DNA of 12,299 nucleotides from CAMENZ01 sp041854955 (GTDB lineage: Bacteria > Bacillota > Clostridia > Peptostreptococcales > Anaerovoracaceae), in NCBI GenBank assembly GCA_041854955.1, contig JBHADF010000067.1, positions 1 to 12,299 on the forward strand. Reading direction: 5' to 3'. The position numbers and the translations under genes were made by a program. Below, piece after piece: positions 6,562 to 12,299 of the stretch (position 1 is its first letter; every line of letters starts with the position of its first letter). Under the pieces are notes generated by a model, which saw nothing but the letters and a program-made list of their open reading frames with translations, made no database searches and was not told where the DNA came from.

Positions 6562-7713
6562 CTATTCCCCTATGGCAGCCAGCTCTTCAAATTTTGTATC
6601 CACCTCTTTAAGCAAGCTTATAATCTTAAGGTTTTGAGGACAGGCGCTTTCGCACAGTCCGCAGGCGATGCAACGGGATGCCTCCGGCGTAATTTTCTTA
6701 TATTCTCCGGAAAGGGAACCCCATATATGGTGGAAGCCCTTGGCCGCTGCATTGTTGTAGCTGTCAAAGATTTCGGGAATTTTGATGTGCTGAGGACAGT
6801 CCTGGCAATAGTTACAAGCTGTACATGGGATGAAAATTTCATTTTGGAGAGCAGCGGCAGCCTTATTGACAGCTTCGAGCTGAAGGGCAGAAAGGCCCTG
6901 TTCTCTGTCATAGAACTTTATATTTTCAACCATATTTTCCAAAGTGGACATACCGGAAAGGGTTACCGCCACATTTGGCAAGGCATCCACCCAGCCTAAG
7001 GCAAAATCAGCATAGGAGAGAGACTTTGCATTCTCTGCACCGTCTAAAATTTCCCTTGCCTTTTCCGAAGGAAGCTTGACCAGCATACCGCCCCGAAGAG
7101 GTTCCATCACCACTATAGGCTTATTATATTCCAGTGCAATTTCATGGAGTGCCTTAGCATTGATGTAGTCCCAATCCATATAGTTGAGCTGGAGCTGGAT
7201 GAAATCCAGAATATCTCCGTACTTGTCCAGGACAGTCCTGAGCAAGGCAGGCTCACAGTGGAAGGAAGCACCTATATTTCTGATGCGGCCGGCAGTCTTT
7301 TCTTCTGCCAAAATTTCCCCCATGCGATTTTTTTCGATATTGCCCCAGCCATCTTCTTCGATGCTGTGCAAAAGATAGAAGTCAAAGTACTCCACACCGC
7401 AGCGGGAAAGTTGCTCCGTCAGCTTTTCGCTGACACCGGCTTCGGATTTGATGAGCCAGGTGGGCAGCTTGCTGGCCAGCAGGAAATTTTCCCTGGGATG
7501 CCTTTTGGAAAGGGCTTCTTTAACGAAAAGCTCTGAATCTCCGTCATGGTATCTGTAGGCCGTATCAAAGTAGGTGATGCCGTTGGCTAAGGCGTAGTCC
7601 ACCATCTCAAAGCCCTTGGCAAAATCTATTTTGCCCTCTGAATCCAAGGGAAGACGCATCATGCCGAAGCCTAAACGGGAGACACTTGTGTTATTTATTT
7701 TAGAATTCTTCAT
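6562..7713 (-). CDS. Aldo-keto reductase with C-terminal 2x[4Fe-4S] ferredoxin-like domain
   Basis: A 383-residue fusion. Residues 1-285 form an NAD(P)H-dependent aldo-keto reductase TIM barrel with the catalytic tetrad Asp50 and Tyr55 (FDTAYRY), Lys82 (ASKLP) and His116 (YLLHSIEEDGWG). MEPLRGGMLVKLP (203-215) lines the cofactor site. The C-terminal part carries two cysteine clusters, C297/C300/C303/C306-P (CxxCxxCxxCP) and C348/C351/C354/C358-P (CxxCxxCxxxCP), each able to bind a [4Fe-4S] centre. This AKR-ferredoxin architecture is common in anaerobes, where electrons probably pass between ferredoxin-like partners, NAD(P)H and a carbonyl substrate; the substrate is unknown. A longer frame begins with TTG at 7728, but I chose the ATG at 7713 because GAGAGG (7721-7726) sits just upstream. 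It diverges from the FHA-SEDS gene. Confidence 0.92.
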   Translation of the reverse strand: MKNSKINNTSVSRLGFGMMRLPLDSEGKIDFAKGFEMVDYALANGITYFDTAYRYHDGDSELFVKEALSKRHPRENFLLASKLPTWLIKSEAGVSEKLTEQLSRCGVEYFDFYLLHSIEEDGWGNIEKNRMGEILAEEKTAGRIRNIGASFHCEPALLRTVLDKYGDILDFIQLQLNYMDWDYINAKALHEIALEYNKPIVVMEPLRGGMLVKLPSEKAREILDGAENAKSLSYADFALGWVDALPNVAVTLSGMSTLENMVENIKFYDREQGLSALQLEAVNKAAAALQNEIFIPCTACNYCQDCPQHIKIPEIFDSYNNAAAKGFHHIWGSLSGEYKKITPEASRCIACGLCESACPQNLKIISLLKEVDTKFEELAAIGE

Positions 7714-7748
7714 AAAATTACCTCTCAAAGAATAAATACATTTATATA

Positions 7749-7777
7749 ATTATACCTCAGAGAAGATATTTCGTAAA
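7749..7777 (-). promoter_or_regulatory. Promoter of the aldo-keto reductase gene
   Basis: On the reverse strand a perfect -10 box TATAAT (7754 to 7749) lies 17 bases after TTTACG (7777 to 7772, four of six -35 bases). Transcription should start near 7742, about 29 bases before the ATG. The -35 box falls inside the palindrome at 7769-7782. Confidence 0.65.
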
Positions 7778-7782
7778 CGAAA
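7769..7782. promoter_or_regulatory. Candidate operator palindrome in the divergent intergenic region
   Basis: TTTCGTAAACGAAA has perfect 6-base arms around a central AA and overlaps the -35 box of the reverse-strand promoter. Its position between divergent genes fits a repressor or activator site, but the regulator is not identifiable. Confidence 0.4.
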
Positions 7783-7792
7783 ATAAGGGATT

Positions 7793-7836
7793 TTGTGTAT
7801 TTTCTGAAATAATGTGATAAAATAGCAGGGTATAAT
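7793..7836 (+). promoter_or_regulatory. Probable promoter region of the FHA-SEDS/PBP operon
   Basis: Two possible -10 boxes occur, TAAAAT (7818-7823) and TATAAT (7831-7836). Only a weak -35, TTGTGT (7793-7798), fits the first, with a 19-base spacer; no good -35 fits the second. A forward promoter is expected in this 158-base divergent gap, but the exact boxes are uncertain. Confidence 0.35.
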
Positions 7837-7871
7837 ATGCCTGAAGGGGCATTGTGCAAAGGGGAACAGAA

Positions 7872-9686
7872 ATGAATTGGAAATTTTTAGGAAATATAAA
7901 TTGGCAGGTGCTGATTAAGGAAATCACCTTTCCTCAGGTGTTTACCGGTATAATGCGGTGGCTCTTTGTAATTCTCGCAGCCTATATTTTGGTCAGGTGT
8001 ATCCTGTCCCTCATGAGGGCAAAGAACCCTCCCGAGGTCTGGGCCTATATGAACATAAAATCCTACGAAAAGGACGGAGAGGGATACATAAGCCTAAAGC
8101 AGGATATGAGTGTGCCCATCACCCACTGGGAAAATGTCATAGGTCGCAGCAAGAGCTGTGATATACAGGTGGATGATGCAGCCATGTCAAGAAACCACGG
8201 TTTGCTCATGAGAACCTCACGTGATACCTGGGAATATAGGGACTTAGGCTCCAAGAACGGCACTTTTCTATCGGAGCAGGAGGACATGGAAAAGGGCGAA
8301 GCCATCAAGATAAGCAAGGATTCTGAAATGGGTCCGGACATAGAGCTTGAGTATGGAGATACCCTGAGAGCAGGATTGACAGAGCTGACTTTGCTGCCTA
8401 TCAGCCTTGAAGAAAAAAACAATAACCTGAATATGAGAAAATCCGATACGAAGATAATGTCGCCGGGGCCTGCTCTGGCCGTGCTGACCCTGTTTCAGAT
8501 ACTTACGGCGGCCCAGCTTTGGGTGGCCACCGGTTCGGATAACCTTATGAACATAGCAATTTCTCTGGGAGGACTGTCAGCCCTCATGTGGATTTATGTG
8601 GGAATGCTTAAAACCATGGGAAGAACCGGCTTTGAAATGGAGATAATCGCCTTCTTTCTCTCTACTCTGAATCTGGCCGTAGTGGCCAGCTCGGCACCGG
8701 AAAAACTGCCCAAGCAGCTCATAGCCATAGCCCTGGGAGTAGGGATAATGTTCGTGATGTGTATCGTATTGAGAAGCTTGGAGCGGGCAAAAACTCTTAG
8801 AACCCTCTTTTTGGTCGGATCGGTCTTGCTCCTGGGAGCAAATTTAGTGCTGGGAACTGTCGGTTTCGGTGCACGAAACTGGATATATATAGGTGGTATG
8901 AGCTTTCAGCCCTCTGAGTTTGTAAAGGTGGCCTTTATATGGATAGGCGCCGCTACCTTAGATGAACTTTTCCAAAAGAAAAACCTTTGGGTCTTTATGG
9001 GCTTTTCCTTCTTTTGCTTTGCTTGCCTCGGACTCATGGGAGACTTCGGAACGGCCCTCATTTTCTTCGTAACCTTTTTAATAATATCCTTCCTCCGTTC
9101 CGGAGACTTCTCCAAGCTTTTCCTGATTTTGGGAGGGGCTGTTGCCGGAGGCTTTATGGTCATAAGATTCAGACCTTATGTGGCCAACAGGTTTGCAACC
9201 TGGGGCCATGTTTGGGACCCTAATTTCATAGATGCGGCAGGCTACCAACAGACGAGAACCATGAGCGCAGCGGCCGGAGGAGGCCTTGTAGGTGTAGGCG
9301 GCGGCAACGGCTGGCTGGAAAATGTAGCAGCTGCCGACACGGATATGGTCTTGGGCATGCTCATAGAGGAATGGGGCCTCATAATAGCCTGTCTGGCCGT
9401 GGCAGCCGTAGTGACCTTGGCTATTTTCTCGGTGAGCTCCATAATGTCGGGCCGATCAACCTACTATACCATAGCCGCCTGCGGTGCCATGTCCATGTTT
9501 GTGGTTCAAACTATGCTCAATGTTTTCGGCTCCATGGACCTGTTGCCCTTTACCGGAGTAACCTTTCCCTTCCTGTCCAACGGAGGAACATCCATGATAG
9601 TTTCCTGGGCCTTGCTGGCCTTTCTGAAATCGGCTGACACAAGGCTACACGGAAGCTTGGCTGTGAAAGGAGGGTTCAGGAAATGA
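7872..9686 (+). CDS. FHA domain fused to a SEDS peptidoglycan polymerase (FtsW/RodA/SpoVE family)
   Basis: A 604-residue membrane protein. One transmembrane segment (about 28-48) leads to a cytoplasmic FHA domain (about 70-178) with the phosphothreonine-binding signature GR (91-92), SRNH (106-109) and NG (129-130). A SEDS glycosyltransferase core follows (about 197-590), about ten hydrophobic segments that polymerise lipid II into glycan strands. Conserved SEDS motifs are all present: NWIYIGGMSFQPSEFVK (336-352), GDFGTA (390-395), AGYQQTR (456-462), AADTDMVLGMLIEEWG (487-502) with the expected catalytic Asp491, and PFTGVTFPFLSNGGTS (559-574). An in-frame GTG at 7854 is upstream, but AAGGGG (7859-7864) sits 7 bases before the ATG at 7872. 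The PBP gene follows with a 4-base overlap. It resembles actinobacterial FHA-RodA-PbpA loci, but FHA and SEDS are in one chain. Whether it serves elongation, division or sporulation cannot be told. Confidence 0.93.
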   Translation: MNWKFLGNINWQVLIKEITFPQVFTGIMRWLFVILAAYILVRCILSLMRAKNPPEVWAYMNIKSYEKDGEGYISLKQDMSVPITHWENVIGRSKSCDIQVDDAAMSRNHGLLMRTSRDTWEYRDLGSKNGTFLSEQEDMEKGEAIKISKDSEMGPDIELEYGDTLRAGLTELTLLPISLEEKNNNLNMRKSDTKIMSPGPALAVLTLFQILTAAQLWVATGSDNLMNIAISLGGLSALMWIYVGMLKTMGRTGFEMEIIAFFLSTLNLAVVASSAPEKLPKQLIAIALGVGIMFVMCIVLRSLERAKTLRTLFLVGSVLLLGANLVLGTVGFGARNWIYIGGMSFQPSEFVKVAFIWIGAATLDELFQKKNLWVFMGFSFFCFACLGLMGDFGTALIFFVTFLIISFLRSGDFSKLFLILGGAVAGGFMVIRFRPYVANRFATWGHVWDPNFIDAAGYQQTRTMSAAAGGGLVGVGGGNGWLENVAAADTDMVLGMLIEEWGLIIACLAVAAVVTLAIFSVSSIMSGRSTYYTIAACGAMSMFVVQTMLNVFGSMDLLPFTGVTFPFLSNGGTSMIVSWALLAFLKSADTRLHGSLAVKGGFRK

Positions 9687-10996
9687 AAAAGTTAGAAGGA
9701 AGAGCAATACTTTGCCTCACATTGGTGGCGGCCCTGGTAGTGGGCATGACCGCCTTCCTATGGAAAATGTTTCAGAACGGACCTAAATGGGCCTCCTTTT
9801 ACGGAAACGGCCACATATACAGGGAAGGTCATCTGACAGTGGGAAGCGTCTATGACAGAAACGGACTTCTTCTTCTGGAAAACACCAGGGAAGGCACCAA
9901 GTACAACGAAGACAGGGGCATTCGCCTCAGCACCCTTCATCTCATAGGGGATAAGGGCTACAATATTTCCACCGCCGTCAATACAGCCTTGCGTAACAGG
10001 CTTGTAGGCTATAATTTTGTTACGGGCACGGGAGGCCTTTCAACTAAGTACAGCGCACTGACTTTGACCGTAGACGGAAAGCTGAACCGGAAGGCTCTGG
10101 AGGCCTTGGGTTGGAGAGAAGGCTTTGCCTCTGTATACAATTGGAAGACGGGAGAAATCCTATGCCTTGTCAGCGCGCCTACCTTAGACCCGACGGAGCA
10201 GATAAATCCGGAAACCTTGGCATCGGGAACCTACATAAATAAAGTCCTTTCCGCAAAATTCACTCCCGGCTCCATCTTTAAAATAGTCACCACGGAGGCG
10301 GCTTTGGAAAACATCAAAGGCCTGGACCGCTGGACCTTTAAATGTACCGGCTCATATGAAATAGACGGAGAAAAGATAACCTGTCCCAAGGTTCACGGAA
10401 CCAACGACATATACGGAGCCCTTTCAAACTCCTGCAACTGCGCTTTTGCCGCTTTGGGAAAGGAGCTGGGGGCAGATGTTTTGGAAAGCTATGCTGAAAA
10501 AAGCGGGCTGACGGAAAGCTATGATTTAAACGGTATAAAGGTGACGAAGGGCTCATTCGATTTCCACGATTCACAATTTAATCTGGGCTGGTCTGCCATA
10601 GGACAGTTTAAGAATCAGGTGAATCCCCTGTCCATGATGATCTATCTGGGAGCTATAGCAGGGGAAGGTACTGCCGCAAAGCCCACTCTCATAAAGGGAG
10701 AAGGGGGAGGAAAGGTACACCTTCTGGAAAAGGAAACGGCACGAAAGCTGTCCGATATGCTGAGAAACAATGTGAAGGCCAACTACGGAGATGCCAACTT
10801 CCCCGGCCTGGAGCTCCACGCCAAGTCCGGTACTGCGGAAATGGTGAAGGGGGAAGCTCCCAACGCTTGGTTTGTGGGATATTCGGGAGACTTTGCCTTT
10901 GTAGTATGTGTGGAAAGGGGCGGAGCAGGTGCTCAGGCTGCCGGCCCTGTTGCCAATACTTTGCTTCAGTATCTGAAGAACAATAAAATCCAATAG
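9683..10996 (+). CDS. Class B-type penicillin-binding protein (peptidoglycan D,D-transpeptidase)
   Basis: A 437-residue transpeptidase with an N-terminal membrane anchor (about 8-27). The penicillin-binding domain contains the three active-site motifs: SxxK at Ser197-Lys200 (TPGSIFK), SxN at S250-C-N252, and KSGTAE (381-386). VGSVYDRNG (53-61) is the usual 'I-x-D-R-n-G' entry motif of class B enzymes. The pre-catalytic part is short, as in PbpA-type proteins, so the large PBP dimer/pedestal domain of FtsI or PBP2 is reduced. It would cross-link the glycan made by the SEDS partner on the outer face of the membrane. The start overlaps the previous stop (ATGA, 9683-9686) and has a near-perfect AAAGGAGG (9666-9673), showing translational coupling and probably fixed stoichiometry. 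Beta-lactams should acylate Ser197. Confidence 0.93.
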   Translation: MKKLEGRAILCLTLVAALVVGMTAFLWKMFQNGPKWASFYGNGHIYREGHLTVGSVYDRNGLLLLENTREGTKYNEDRGIRLSTLHLIGDKGYNISTAVNTALRNRLVGYNFVTGTGGLSTKYSALTLTVDGKLNRKALEALGWREGFASVYNWKTGEILCLVSAPTLDPTEQINPETLASGTYINKVLSAKFTPGSIFKIVTTEAALENIKGLDRWTFKCTGSYEIDGEKITCPKVHGTNDIYGALSNSCNCAFAALGKELGADVLESYAEKSGLTESYDLNGIKVTKGSFDFHDSQFNLGWSAIGQFKNQVNPLSMMIYLGAIAGEGTAAKPTLIKGEGGGKVHLLEKETARKLSDMLRNNVKANYGDANFPGLELHAKSGTAEMVKGEAPNAWFVGYSGDFAFVVCVERGGAGAQAAGPVANTLLQYLKNNKIQ

Positions 10997-11016
10997 ATTA
11001 AGTATAAAATAAAGTA

Positions 11017-11053
11017 AAATGCCCTGCAGGTGTATGAATTCTGCGGGGCATTT
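11017..11053. terminator. Convergent terminator hairpin between the PBP gene and the unknown membrane protein gene
   Basis: AAATGCCCTGCAG (11017-11029) pairs with CTGCGGGGCATTT (11041-11053): 13 pairs including one T-G, with an 11-base loop. It lies 20 bases after the PBP stop codon and 24 bases beyond the stop of the reverse-strand gene. T-tracts are short and interrupted on both sides, so efficiency is uncertain, but position and stem strength support a bidirectional terminator. Confidence 0.7.
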
Positions 11054-11077
11054 AATATTGTATATCACTTTTATTTT

Positions 11078-12292
11078 TTATTCTTTGTTTTCGTTTTGGG
11101 CGGCAACAGCTTCGATGAAGCTTTCCGCAGCCTCCTTGCCTATGTTGAAGGTAAAGGCCTTGCCGTTGGAAATCTTGATATGTAAGTAGCCGCTATTGCT
11201 CACACCGAAATCCATCTTAAAGCCGGTAGGGTTGGATGGAGACTTAAAGATTGCAAAGGCTGTGCCGCTCTCATAGGAACCGTAGTCAGCCAAGGAGCAG
11301 CTACCTCCTGAGAACAGATGCTTTTTAATCAGCTTGGAAAGGTTGGAAATCTTCAATTTCTTGTAGGAAGAAAAGCCGATTTTTTCACCCTTTACCATGA
11401 CAGACCTGTCATATTTTGCCGAGTTGCTAAGTCCGGAATCTGATAGGAAGGCGGATAAGCTATCCGGGTGATAGTCCTCATTAAAGTAGAGGAGAGTATC
11501 GGAAAAGCCGTCCACCTGTACAGCTACCAGCATATCAGAAGAAACATTCTTCAGCTTTTTAACCGTAGCATCCACTGTGGCTGATCTGGTCGTAGCCGTT
11601 TCCTCAAGAGCCAAGGAGATGGTGGCCACCTCCGTAGTAGTGATGGCACGTGGTGCAACCGTAGGAGTCACATAGTTGTTACCGGAAACCTCAAGGTTGG
11701 ATACGGCATCCGCTGCCAGAATATCCCGATCCCAGTGTATATCCTCTGTGCCTGAAGCACCGGGGGTTACCTTTGTATCCTTGGGACCATCCTTAACATC
11801 GGCAGGCTTCTTGTCATCAGTGTCCTTGTTACCGTCCTTTTTATCGGAAATATCTTTATTATCCTTATTATCTTTTGCGTCTTTGGTATCCTTACCGCCT
11901 TTGTCATCCTTTGAATCTGCGGCAGTATCGGAATTTTTATCGTCCTTCTTATCATCGGATGTGACTGTTTCCTCATCCTCCTCATCGGCGGAGTAGGGGA
12001 GGATGTCCACATCTCCGGAAACGGAGACGATATCCTGTCCTGTTACACTCTCAAAGAGGTCACCGGCGCTGTCCTTACCCTTTGAATCGTTGAAAAGAAG
12101 CAGGGTAGAGGTCAACAATATGAGGGCGGCCACAGCCGCTGGGCCGTAGTAGAAGAAAGTCTTTCTTGAGCCTTTGCCTGTAGATTTTGCTTGTTTCTCA
12201 GAGGCGACAGGTTGAGCCGACTCCACAGCCGGCACTTGGCTAACCGGATTGAAAGGTATGCCGTTATCTAAAGGAGCAGAGGAAGCTTCCAT
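11078..12292 (-). CDS. Single-pass membrane protein of unknown function with long Lys/Asp-rich linker
   Basis: I do not recognise this 404-residue protein. Residues 1-45 are polar and end in a basic stretch. A transmembrane segment spans about 46-67. An acidic patch (DEEDEE, 103-108) opens a linker (about 103-174) made almost wholly of K, D, N, S and T with repeated KD units. A Thr/Ala-rich stretch (205-245) leads to a compact C-terminal domain (about 250-398) rich in beta-type segments, such as DMLVAVQVDGF, SVMVKGEKIGFSSYKKL and GYLHIKISNGKAFTFNIG. By charge, the N-terminus should be cytoplasmic and the linker and C-terminal domain outside. The layout resembles anti-sigma or cell-wall sensor proteins, but no diagnostic motif supports that. 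The ATG at 12292 has no ribosome binding site in the 7 bases still visible, and the frame stays open to the window edge. The true start may be further upstream and the protein partial. Confidence 0.7.
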   Translation of the reverse strand: MEASSAPLDNGIPFNPVSQVPAVESAQPVASEKQAKSTGKGSRKTFFYYGPAAVAALILLTSTLLLFNDSKGKDSAGDLFESVTGQDIVSVSGDVDILPYSADEEDEETVTSDDKKDDKNSDTAADSKDDKGGKDTKDAKDNKDNKDISDKKDGNKDTDDKKPADVKDGPKDTKVTPGASGTEDIHWDRDILAADAVSNLEVSGNNYVTPTVAPRAITTTEVATISLALEETATTRSATVDATVKKLKNVSSDMLVAVQVDGFSDTLLYFNEDYHPDSLSAFLSDSGLSNSAKYDRSVMVKGEKIGFSSYKKLKISNLSKLIKKHLFSGGSCSLADYGSYESGTAFAIFKSPSNPTGFKMDFGVSNSGYLHIKISNGKAFTFNIGKEAAESFIEAVAAQNENKE

Positions 12293-12299
12293 GGCAGAT

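Noticed and set aside
7714..7728. TTG start at 7728 for the aldo-keto reductase
   Set aside because: It overlaps the GAGAGG ribosome binding site that fits the ATG at 7713; the extra five residues are not needed by the family.
7854..7871. GTG start at 7854 for the FHA-SEDS gene
   Set aside because: The AAGGGG ribosome binding site lies downstream of this GTG and is well placed for the ATG at 7872.
11754..11990. Repetitive Lys/Asp codon tract as a CRISPR or tandem repeat array
   Set aside because: The repetition follows codon bias for K and D without a fixed period or spacers, and it lies in frame inside a coding region.
11676..11996. Forward open frame of Ser/Leu-rich sequence opposite the Lys/Asp-rich linker
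   Set aside because: It is the antisense reading of a low-complexity repeat on the other strand; its composition is an artefact of the K/D codons.

Overview
The window looks like chromosomal DNA from a low-to-moderate GC anaerobic Firmicute, most likely class Clostridia. The signs are strong AGGAGG-type ribosome binding sites, sigma-A type promoters, heavy use of AGA/AGG and ATA codons, a secreted CAP/fibronectin type III protein, an aldo-keto reductase fused to a ferredoxin-like 2x[4Fe-4S] domain, and an FHA-SEDS protein paired with a transpeptidase. This placement is inferred from gene content, not from a database search.

Layout. Positions 1-3883 carry a forward cluster: a MurG/MGDG-synthase-like glycosyltransferase (247-1335) behind a recognisable promoter, an overlapping GNAT acetyltransferase (1322-1834), and a secreted M13 zinc metallopeptidase (1868-3883). 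Next is a tRNA-Gly(CCC) gene (3949-4022) with its own promoter, an inverted repeat covering the -10 box, and a rho-independent terminator. After it lies an AT-rich segment with a structured leader and an XRE-family regulator that has two C-terminal membrane segments (4217-4732). A bidirectional terminator separates this from two reverse-strand genes: a secreted CAP + 2xFN3 protein (4909-6486) and the aldo-keto reductase (6562-7713). The latter diverges from a forward operon encoding an FHA-SEDS fusion (7872-9686) and a translationally coupled class B-type penicillin-binding transpeptidase (9683-10996). A convergent terminator hairpin then precedes a reverse-strand single-pass membrane protein of unknown function with a long Lys/Asp-rich linker (11078-12292, possibly continuing past the window end).

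How the genes work together. The clearest functional unit is the FHA-SEDS/PBP pair, which should form a peptidoglycan polymerase-transpeptidase complex whose activity or location may be tuned by binding a phosphothreonine protein through the FHA domain. Several neighbours also act at the envelope (glycolipid-type glycosyltransferase, secreted peptidase, CAP protein, C-terminal membrane protein), but nothing in the sequence ties them into one pathway. Three of the most plausible starts (1322, 7713, 7872) are internal to longer open frames and were chosen from ribosome binding sites.

I found no CRISPR array, transposase, integrase, rRNA or phage gene. I do not see a convincing, wholly new system. 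The best leads are the FHA-SEDS fusion, the inverted repeat over the tRNA promoter, the structured leader of the XRE gene, and the unknown reverse-strand protein at the right end.
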